A model generated the notes under the pieces. It worked only from the letters and a program-made list of their open reading frames with translations. It did not search any database and was not told the DNA's origin. This document shows positions 57,522 to 64,000 of a stretch of DNA of 64,000 nt, piece after piece. The DNA lies in contig NZ_LZLQ01000015.1 in the NCBI RefSeq assembly GCF_001673315.1, positions 248,001 through 312,000 of the forward strand, given 5' to 3'. Made by a program: the position numbers and the translations under genes. The DNA is from Mycobacterium asiaticum. Its GTDB lineage: Bacteria; Actinomycetota; Actinomycetes; Mycobacteriales; Mycobacteriaceae. Numbering within the stretch: the first letter of the stretch is position 1; the number at the start of each line of letters is the position of its first letter.

Positions 57522-58568
57522 GTGGAAAATGCGCCGTTGGGCTCGCTAGATCAAACGCAAGAGTGGAAAGACGCCATGACCCGGCGACTTTACAGCCGCT
57601 CGGTAGTGACCGGCGAAATCTCGCTGCCGGCCGTGCCCAGCATGCTCGACGAGTACGTCCAAATGTGCAGCAACATCTTCGCGAGCGTGGGCAGGAAATT
57701 CAACGACGAGGAAATCGCCCATCTGCGTACCGTGCTGCAGAACCAGTTGACCGAGGCCTACTCGATCTCCCAGCGGTCCAACATCGTCGTCACCTACAAC
57801 GCCCCCGTCGGCCCCACCCTGCATTACCAGGTCAACACCCGCTGGTTCACCGTGGCCGAGGCGTATGACAACTGGGTCAGCACCCGCGAACCACCACTGT
57901 TCGGTACCGAGCCCGACGCCCGGGTGTGGGCACTGGCCAGCGAAGCCGCCGATCCCAGCACCCACCCCGTGCTTGATATCGGTGCCGGCACCGGACGAAA
58001 CGCCCTTCCGTTAGCACGGCGCGGACACCCTGTCGACGTGGTGGAGCTGACTCCGAAGTTCGCCGAGATCATCCGCTCCGAGGCTCAGCGGGAATCGCTG
58101 AACGTACGGGTGATCGTGCGCAATGTCTTCGAGACCACCACCGATCTACGCCAGGACTATCAGCTGATCCTGCTCTCCGAAGTGGTGCCCGATTTCCGCA
58201 CCACCGAGCAGTTGCGCGACCTGTTCGAACTCGCCGCGCGCTGCCTGGCACCGGGCGCGCAATTGGTGTTCAACACCTTCCTCGCCCGCCACGATTACGA
58301 GATCGACAGCGCCGCACGTGAATTCGGACAGCAGGCCTACACCGGCATGTTCTCCCGTCAGGAGATGTCGGCCGCGGTCGCCGGGCTGCCGCTGGAACTG
58401 GTGGCTGACGACTCGGTGTACGAGTACGAAAAGACCCACCTGCCGCCCGGCGGGTGGCCCCCCACCAGTTGGTATGCCGACTGGGTCAGCGGGCTGGACG
58501 TCTTCCCGGTGGAGCGCGACAACAGCCCGATCGAGCTGCGCTGGTTGGTGTTTCGCAAGACCCGCTGA
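57522..58568 (+). CDS. Class I SAM-dependent methyltransferase
   Basis: 348 residues. About 145 residues of N-terminal extension are followed by a Rossmann methyltransferase domain with motif I VLDIGAGTGRNALPL and LLSEVVPDF as the post-IV segment. Substrate unknown; loosely TehB/UbiE-like. GTG start. In H37Rv the corresponding interval holds Rv2422-Rv2424c, so it is a different gene content here. Convergent with the VWA gene, with no space between. Confidence 0.8.
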   Translation: MENAPLGSLDQTQEWKDAMTRRLYSRSVVTGEISLPAVPSMLDEYVQMCSNIFASVGRKFNDEEIAHLRTVLQNQLTEAYSISQRSNIVVTYNAPVGPTLHYQVNTRWFTVAEAYDNWVSTREPPLFGTEPDARVWALASEAADPSTHPVLDIGAGTGRNALPLARRGHPVDVVELTPKFAEIIRSEAQRESLNVRVIVRNVFETTTDLRQDYQLILLSEVVPDFRTTEQLRDLFELAARCLAPGAQLVFNTFLARHDYEIDSAAREFGQQAYTGMFSRQEMSAAVAGLPLELVADDSVYEYEKTHLPPGGWPPTSWYADWVSGLDVFPVERDNSPIELRWLVFRKTR

Positions 58569-60011
58569 TTACACCGGCAACAGCTGGTCGATCACCGCGG
58601 CCAGTTGTTTGGCCGAGCGGCATTCGTGCATGGTGATGACTTCTTCGTAGCGCGGGACCGCCGAATCCCCACTGCCCCACAGGTGTCTGGGTTCGGGGTT
58701 GAGCCAGTGCGCATGCCTTGCGGCGGTCACCATGTCGGCCAGCACGTCGACGGCAGGGTTGCGGTAGTTGGTACGCCCGTCGCCGAGCACCAGCAAGGAA
58801 CTGCGTGGGGACAGCACATTCGGGTTGGCCTGCACGAACGAGACGAACGCGTTGCCGTAATCGGAGTGCCCGTCACGCGCATACACGCCGGCCTCCCGGG
58901 TGATCCGCTGGATCGCTACGGCGAGATCCGCCTCCGGCCCGAACATGTGCGTCACCTCGTCGGTGGTGTCGATGAAGGCGAACACCCGTACCCGCGAGAA
59001 TTGTTGGCGCAGAGCATGCACCAGCAACAGTGTGAAGTGACTGAATCCGGCGACCGAACCCGACACATCGCACAGCACCACCAATTCCGGACGCGCCGGA
59101 CGCGGCTTCTTCAGCACCACGTCGATCGGCACACCCCCGGTAGACATCGACTTACGCAACGTCTTGCGCAGGTCGATCGACCCCGCACGGGCCCGCCGGC
59201 GCCGGGCCGCCAGCCGGGTGGCCAGGGTACGTGCCAGCGGCGCCACCACATGGCGCATCTGCCGTAATTGATCGCCGGAGGCACGCAGGAATTCGACGTT
59301 CTCAGAGAGCTGGGGAATGCCGTACATCTGGACGTGGTCGCGACCCAACTGTTCGGCGGTACGCCGCTTGGTTTCCGCGTCGACCATCTTGCGCAACTGT
59401 GAAATTTTGCGCGCTGCAAGGGCTTTGGCGATCTGCTCCTGGCTGGGTGACGGCTCGTCACCGTAGGGGGCGAGCAAGCCTGCCAGCAGCTTGCCCTCCA
59501 GCTCGTCCAGCGCCATGGCCTTGAGCGCCTGGTACGACGAAAACGACGGGCCGCGGCTGGAGTTGTACTTGCCGTAAGCCTCCACGATTCGCGCGATCAT
59601 CCTGACCAGTCGCTCGTCCATGTCGGCCAGGTCGGGGTTCTCGTTCAACAGATCCAACAGCATCTGCCGCATCGCCTCGACGTCGTCCGGCGGCAACGCA
59701 TCAGGGTCGCCGGCCGCATCGTCGTCGGCCACCACAGCTCGCGTACCCAGCGCCGCGGGGAACCACAGGTCGAACATCGCGTCGTAGGTGTCCCGGTGAT
59801 CCGGTCGACGCAGGACCGCACACGCGATGCCTTCGCGCAGCACTTCTCGATCACCCAAACCCAGCGTGGCCATCACCCGGCCGGCGTCCACCGTCTCGGA
59901 CGGTCCTACTGAGATTCCGCTGCCGCGAAGAGCTTCCACGAACCCGACCAGATGACCGGGCAGCCCGTGTGGGGCGAGCGGCCGGGACGGACGGATGCGT
60001 CGGGTAGCCAT
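58569..60011 (-). CDS. VWA domain protein (CoxE-like)
   Basis: 480 residues. The von Willebrand A domain is in the C-terminal half, with MIDAS start CDVSGSVAG and later GDGRTNY. The N-terminal half is helical and Arg-rich (RLAARRRRARAGSIDLRK). Partners of MoxR ATPases of this kind help assemble metal or cofactor sites. Its ATG overlaps the moxR stop by one base. Orthologue of Rv2425c. Confidence 0.87.
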   Translation of the reverse strand: MATRRIRPSRPLAPHGLPGHLVGFVEALRGSGISVGPSETVDAGRVMATLGLGDREVLREGIACAVLRRPDHRDTYDAMFDLWFPAALGTRAVVADDDAAGDPDALPPDDVEAMRQMLLDLLNENPDLADMDERLVRMIARIVEAYGKYNSSRGPSFSSYQALKAMALDELEGKLLAGLLAPYGDEPSPSQEQIAKALAARKISQLRKMVDAETKRRTAEQLGRDHVQMYGIPQLSENVEFLRASGDQLRQMRHVVAPLARTLATRLAARRRRARAGSIDLRKTLRKSMSTGGVPIDVVLKKPRPARPELVVLCDVSGSVAGFSHFTLLLVHALRQQFSRVRVFAFIDTTDEVTHMFGPEADLAVAIQRITREAGVYARDGHSDYGNAFVSFVQANPNVLSPRSSLLVLGDGRTNYRNPAVDVLADMVTAARHAHWLNPEPRHLWGSGDSAVPRYEEVITMHECRSAKQLAAVIDQLLPV

Positions 60012-60886
60012 CAGTTCAGCCTTAATTCTCCGGCCGCGCGTTGCTGGTCGGATTGATGTTTGAGCACCACGCCCAGAGTGGCGGCGACGACGGCGTCGTC
60101 GATGGTGTCCAGGCCCAGCGCGAGCAACGTGCGGCCCCAGTCGATGGTTTCGGCGACGGACGGCAACTTCTTGAGTTGCATTCCGCGTAGCACCCCGATG
60201 ATGCGCACCAGCTCCTCGGCGAGATGCTGCGGCAGTTCGGGAACACGCGACAGCAGGATGCGCCGTTCCAGTTCGGGGGTCGGAAAGTCGATGTGCAGGA
60301 ACAGGCAGCGGCGCTTGAGGGCCTCGGACAGCTCACGGGTGGCGTTGGAAGTCAGCACTACCAACGGCGTGCGAGTTGCGGTGATGGTGCCCAGTTCGGG
60401 GACGGTCACGGCGAAGTCGGATAGGACCTCCAGCAACAGACCTTCGATTTCGATGTCGGCCTTGTCGGTCTCGTCGATCAACAGCACTGTCGGTTCGGTA
60501 CGGCGGATCGCGGTCAGCAGGGGCCGCTGCAGCAGGAATTCCTCACTGAACACGTCGTCCTTGGTCGCCTCCCAGTCCCCCGATCCGCTCTGGATGCGCA
60601 GGATCTGCTTCGCGTGATTCCACTCGTACAGCGCGCGGGCCTCGTCGACGCCCTCGTAGCACTGCAGCCGCACCAGGCCGGATCCGGTGGCCTGGGCGAT
60701 AGCCCGGGCCAGCTCGGTCTTGCCGACACCGGCCGGACCTTCCACCAGCAGCGGTTTACCGAGCCGGTCAGCCAGGAAAACCGCGGTGGCGGTGGCAGTG
60801 TCGGGCAGGTAGCCAGTCTCGGCGAGTCGTCGCGACACGTCGGCGATATCGGCGAACAGGGGCATGGGTCGCGCGGGCACGCTCAT
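60011..60886 (-). CDS. MoxR-type AAA+ ATPase
   Basis: 291 residues: Walker A GPAGVGKTE, Walker B LLIDETDKAD, sensor 1 LTSNATRELS and Arg finger region EALKRRCLF. Chaperone-like ATPase that acts with the VWA protein encoded next. Lies 15 bases after proA, so it is likely cotranscribed. Orthologue of Rv2426c. Confidence 0.9.
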   Translation of the reverse strand: MSVPARPMPLFADIADVSRRLAETGYLPDTATATAVFLADRLGKPLLVEGPAGVGKTELARAIAQATGSGLVRLQCYEGVDEARALYEWNHAKQILRIQSGSGDWEATKDDVFSEEFLLQRPLLTAIRRTEPTVLLIDETDKADIEIEGLLLEVLSDFAVTVPELGTITATRTPLVVLTSNATRELSEALKRRCLFLHIDFPTPELERRILLSRVPELPQHLAEELVRIIGVLRGMQLKKLPSVAETIDWGRTLLALGLDTIDDAVVAATLGVVLKHQSDQQRAAGELRLN

Positions 60887-60901
60887 TGGAGTCTCCTAGG
60901 T

Positions 60902-62158
60902 TCAGGCCGGACGGGTGTGGCCCGTGACCGGTGAGCCCCACACGATCCACTTGGTCGAGGTCAATTCCGGCAATCCCATCGGGCCCCGGGCGTGCAGCTT
61001 CTGCGTCGAAATACCGATTTCGGCACCGAAACCGAACTGCTCACCGTCGGTGAAGGCGGTGGATGCGTTGACCATTACCGCGGCCGCATCGACCTGTTCG
61101 GTAAACCTTTGCGCCGCAGCCAGATCAGTCGTGACGATGGCTTCGGTATGTCCGGTGCCGTATTCGTTGATATGGGCGATGGCGCCGTCCACTCCGTCGA
61201 CCACCGCGACGGCGATGTCCATGGCCAGGTACTCCCGGCGCAGGTCGTCGTCACCCGGATCGGTGTGCACCGCCACGCCGGCGCCCTGCAGCGCGTTGAG
61301 CAGCCTCGGCATCGCCTCGTCGGCGATTGCGGCATCGACCAGCAGGGTCTCGGCGGCATTGCAGACGCTCGGCCGACGCGTCTTGGAATTGAGCAGGATC
61401 CGCTCAGCGACCTCGAGGTCGGCGGCTTCGTGCACGTAGACGTGACAGTTGCCGACACCGGTCTCAATAGTCGGTATCTGGGCGTCTCGCACCACCGCCT
61501 CGATCAGGCCCGCGCCGCCGCGCGGAATGGCGACGTCGACCAGCCCGCGGGCCTGGATCAGATGAGTCACGGTGGCGCGGTCGGCGGACGGTAGCAGCTG
61601 GACCGCGTCGGCCGGCAGACCCTGCTCGTCGAGCGCAGCGCGCAACACCGTGACCAGCGCCTCATTGGACCTCGCCGCCGACGAGCTGCCCCGTAACAGA
61701 GCGGCATTACCGGATTTCAGCGTCAACCCGAACGCGTCCACAGTGACGTTGGGGCGACCCTCGTAGATCATTCCGACAACACCGAGCGGAACGCGCAGCT
61801 GCCGCAGTTGCAGACCATTGGGCAGCGTGGATCCGCGCAACACCTCACCGACCGGGTCGGGCAAACCCGCGACCTGGCGAAGCCCGGCGGCGATGCCGTC
61901 GATCCGCTGCGGGTTCAGCGCCAGCCGGTCAAGCATCGCGGTGGCGATCTTCGCGTCGCGGGCGGCGTTCAGATCTTCGGCGTTGGCCGCCAGGATCTGG
62001 TCGGCGTTCGCCAAGATCGCGTCGGCGGCAGCGTGCAGCGCGCGGTCTTTGACCGCGGTGGGTACCGAGGCCAGGACTCGGGCGGCAACCCGGGCGCGCC
62101 GGGCGGCATCATGCACCTCTTTGCGCAGATCGGGAAGCGCCGGTGCGGGCAGACTCAT
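60902..62158 (-). CDS. proA: Gamma-glutamyl phosphate reductase
   Basis: 418 residues of aldehyde dehydrogenase fold, with catalytic Cys in [14 protein letters not shown] and [13 protein letters not shown] near the C-terminus. Makes glutamate-5-semialdehyde for proline synthesis. proB is not in the window, as expected for mycobacteria. Orthologue of Rv2427c. Confidence 0.95.
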   Translation of the reverse strand: MSLPAPALPDLRKEVHDAARRARVAARVLASVPTAVKDRALHAAADAILANADQILAANAEDLNAARDAKIATAMLDRLALNPQRIDGIAAGLRQVAGLPDPVGEVLRGSTLPNGLQLRQLRVPLGVVGMIYEGRPNVTVDAFGLTLKSGNAALLRGSSSAARSNEALVTVLRAALDEQGLPADAVQLLPSADRATVTHLIQARGLVDVAIPRGGAGLIEAVVRDAQIPTIETGVGNCHVYVHEAADLEVAERILLNSKTRRPSVCNAAETLLVDAAIADEAMPRLLNALQGAGVAVHTDPGDDDLRREYLAMDIAVAVVDGVDGAIAHINEYGTGHTEAIVTTDLAAAQRFTEQVDAAAVMVNASTAFTDGEQFGFGAEIGISTQKLHARGPMGLPELTSTKWIVWGSPVTGHTRPA

Positions 62159-62246
62159 TGATCCAGGGTATCGGCACCGGAGCCGGTTTCGTCAGTGTGG
62201 TCAGCCCGACTGCGACTCCCAGCACTGGTAGCGGCTCATGCCCAGC

Positions 62247-63662
62247 TTATGCCGACGCCTCGGCCACCCGCTCGCGACGGGTGATGCGTTTCGCCTTGCG
62301 CTGCCGCTCTTCGATCAGCCGGCCCAGGTCCTGCAGCAACAACGGTTTGTCCATCACGATTTTCTCGATGTGTTCGCGGTCGATCTCCAGCGCGGTGACC
62401 TCTTCCAGGGCGTGAGCGGCGGCGACGTTGCGTTGCCGCGTCAGCGCGGTGATCCCGATGAATGAACCCTGGTCGAGGGTCGTGACGGGTACGACGACAC
62501 CGTCCTCGTTGGTCACGGTCAGACGCACGCTGCCGGCGATGAGGAACGTCATCGCCGTGGGGACCGCTCCGGCGTTCTCCACCTTCTCGTCGGCGCCGTA
62601 CCGGACGATACGTGCGTAGGGCGCGAGGAATTGCTGGTCGGCAAGGGAGAGGCGGAGTTCGGTCGCCACCACCGTGCGCAAAGCCTTCCTGACGCGTTCC
62701 GGCGTGGAGAAGTCGTCGCTGGCGCCGTCCAAGTGCAGTTCTTCGCGGCGCGCGGCGTACCAAATCCAGCGCAGGAACGTCGCTTCGGTGGCTCCCGCGT
62801 CCGACGGTGAGCCGACCCTGATTGTGGTGCGGTATTCGCCACCGCCCAGCGCGACCGATGTCGGCACCGTGCCGGCCTCGATCAGCGGCAGCGCGCTGGC
62901 CACGAGAGACAGCATTGCGCAGACCTTGTCGGGCGGATCCGCCGTCGCGAACGTGGTGGTGATGGAGACCTTGTGAGGGCCGGCCGGCCGGCTGAGATTG
63001 GTGAAGGCCGTGGTGGCCAGCATCGAGTTCGGCATAATCCGCATGCCGCCGGCTGTCTGGATATGAACGGCCCGCCAATTCACCTCGACGACTCGTCCCC
63101 GCGCCGTCGTCGTGTCCAGCCAGTCGTTGATTCGGAATGGTTGCTCGAACAGCATGAACAAGCCCGACACGATCTGGCCCACGGAATTCTGCAGCATCAG
63201 GCCGATAACCACCGACGTAATGCCCAGCGCAGTGAAAACACCACCGACCCGCACGCCCCAGATGTAGGACAAGATCACAGCCAGCCCCACCCCGATCAGG
63301 GCGAAGCGCCCGACGTCGAGGAAAATCGCGGGGACGCGCTTGCGCCAGCTTTCTTCGGGAGCTCCTTCGAACACCGTGGCATTGAGCCCGGACAGCAGCA
63401 GCACCAGGATCAGAAAGCCGAACACCGTTGTCAGGAGCCGTACCGGTACGTCGCCGGCCGATATCTGGGACGCCTTGACCAGCAGTAACAGCAGGGCCCC
63501 GAGCGGGAGCAACCAGTTGCGCACCATGCCGACCTGCCGGGCCAGCCGGCTGTGTCGTCTGACGAGCGTGTGGTGCAGCTCGGTCAGCAGGATCAGTGCA
63601 ACGGGGAAGCCGATTGCTACTGCGATCGCCCAGTAAAACCACGATGAATGCAAGGGGTTCAT
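62247..63662 (-). CDS. Mechanosensitive channel with C-terminal cyclic-nucleotide-type domain
   Basis: 471 residues. Four or five TM segments in the first 150 residues, MscS pore-lining and beta domain (LMLQNSVGQIVSGLFMLFE, then INDWLDTTTARGRVVEV), and a C-terminal CRP/cNMP-binding fold from about residue 335 (GSFIGITALTRQRN). An osmotic or ligand-gated ion channel by family. Start at MNPLHSSWF, overlapping the stop of the next cyclase gene by one base (TGATG), so the cyclase may supply or influence its ligand. Orthologue of Rv2434c. Confidence 0.86.
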   Translation of the reverse strand: MNPLHSSWFYWAIAVAIGFPVALILLTELHHTLVRRHSRLARQVGMVRNWLLPLGALLLLLVKASQISAGDVPVRLLTTVFGFLILVLLLSGLNATVFEGAPEESWRKRVPAIFLDVGRFALIGVGLAVILSYIWGVRVGGVFTALGITSVVIGLMLQNSVGQIVSGLFMLFEQPFRINDWLDTTTARGRVVEVNWRAVHIQTAGGMRIMPNSMLATTAFTNLSRPAGPHKVSITTTFATADPPDKVCAMLSLVASALPLIEAGTVPTSVALGGGEYRTTIRVGSPSDAGATEATFLRWIWYAARREELHLDGASDDFSTPERVRKALRTVVATELRLSLADQQFLAPYARIVRYGADEKVENAGAVPTAMTFLIAGSVRLTVTNEDGVVVPVTTLDQGSFIGITALTRQRNVAAAHALEEVTALEIDREHIEKIVMDKPLLLQDLGRLIEERQRKAKRITRRERVAEASA

Positions 63663-64000
63663 CAGCGCTCCGACAACCGGTACATAGTCTGCTCGGTGCC
63701 GCCCACCGAAATCGTTCCAGCGGGCGTGAATTGGCGTGAGTCGCGCATTGCTTCGTACACCTGCGACGCGACGTAGATACCGGGTTGCGGAGCGCCGCTG
63801 TGCATCTGATACGCCAGGCTTACGGCGGTCCCCCACATGTCGTACACCAGTCCGGACTGGCCCACCAGACCGCTGACCACGTTTCCGGTGTTGATGCCGA
63901 CCCGCAGACCGAGATCGTGACGACTTCGGCTGTTGAAGCGTTCGATGATGCGCCGCATCTCCAGGGCGAACTCGATGCTTCGGTGGATACTGTCGAGACG
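63662..64000 (-). CDS. Class III adenylate/guanylate cyclase, 3' end only
   Basis: Only the last 112 codons are in the window; the gene runs off the right end. The catalytic domain is recognisable: LGLRVGINTGNVVSGLVGQ, then DMWGTAVSLAYQ. The usual Asn and Arg of the VNxAxR motif, which stabilise the transition state, read Ser and Gln here. Coupled to the downstream channel gene by a one-base overlap. Orthologue of the end of Rv2435c. Confidence 0.85.
   Translation of the reverse strand, partial: RLDSIHRSIEFALEMRRIIERFNSRSRHDLGLRVGINTGNVVSGLVGQSGLVYDMWGTAVSLAYQMHSGAPQPGIYVASQVYEAMRDSRQFTPAGTISVGGTEQTMYRLSER

Noticed and set aside
1..64000. CRISPR arrays, tRNA/rRNA genes, insertion sequences
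   Set aside because: Looked for regularly spaced repeats, tRNA-like cloverleaf ends and transposase motifs; none seen. Only short tandem repeats were found.

Overview
The window is a piece of a slow-growing (tuberculosis-complex-like) Mycobacterium chromosome. The DNA is GC-rich. Gene order from about 0.3 to 26.6 kb and from 54.1 to 64 kb follows the M. tuberculosis H37Rv order Rv2387-Rv2415c and Rv2417c-Rv2435c, recognised from protein sequences and synteny. PE, PE_PGRS, MmpS, MmpL, PapA and PE-PPE-domain proteins are all mycobacterial hallmarks. The species cannot be named from this sequence alone.

0.3-10.6 kb: a bicarbonate-transporter-like protein, HemW, then both arms of sulfate assimilation. 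One arm is sirA-cysH-che1 (sulfite reductase, APS reductase, sirohydrochlorin chelatase). The other is subI-cysT-cysW-cysA (sulfate import). Each arm is preceded by a very short, apparently leaderless reading frame ending in clustered cysteine codons (30 and 33 residues). This is the known layout of cysteine-responsive translational attenuators.

10.6-26.6 kb: conserved housekeeping genes. In order these are a 63-residue membrane protein followed by a probable 25-residue membrane microprotein, trehalase, lppR, lepA, a PemK-like protein, a CBS protein, an RNase Z-like hydrolase, a lone PE protein, a small secreted protein, the transglutaminase/alpha-E/ATP-grasp operon, rpsT, holA, comEC and comEA.

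26.7-54.1 kb: an accessory block standing where M. tuberculosis has only eis (Rv2416c). It begins with a short-chain dehydrogenase, a holin-family protein and a DUF3618 protein, then a paired acyl-CoA dehydrogenase. The core is an 11-kb bimodular polyketide synthase gene divergent from papA, mmpL10 and a secreted PE-PPE-domain acyltransferase/esterase. Gene content and PKS layout (KS-AT-KR-ACP then KS-AT-DH-ER-KR-ACP, both AT domains of malonyl type) match the trehalose polyphleate (TPP) glycolipid locus described in non-tuberculous mycobacteria. The FadD23-type ligase of that locus is not in the window. A dapB-like oxidoreductase, an MmpS/MmpL pair and a PE_PGRS protein with an aspartic protease domain follow.

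54.1-64 kb: a tightly overlapping nadD-rsfS-gpgP-octT-degV operon, which links NAD synthesis, ribosome silencing and methylglucose lipopolysaccharide synthesis. Then come a SAM methyltransferase, the proA-moxR-VWA operon, a mechanosensitive channel with a cyclic-nucleotide-type domain, and the 3' end of a class III nucleotide cyclase cut by the window edge. No rRNA, tRNA, CRISPR array or insertion sequence was seen.
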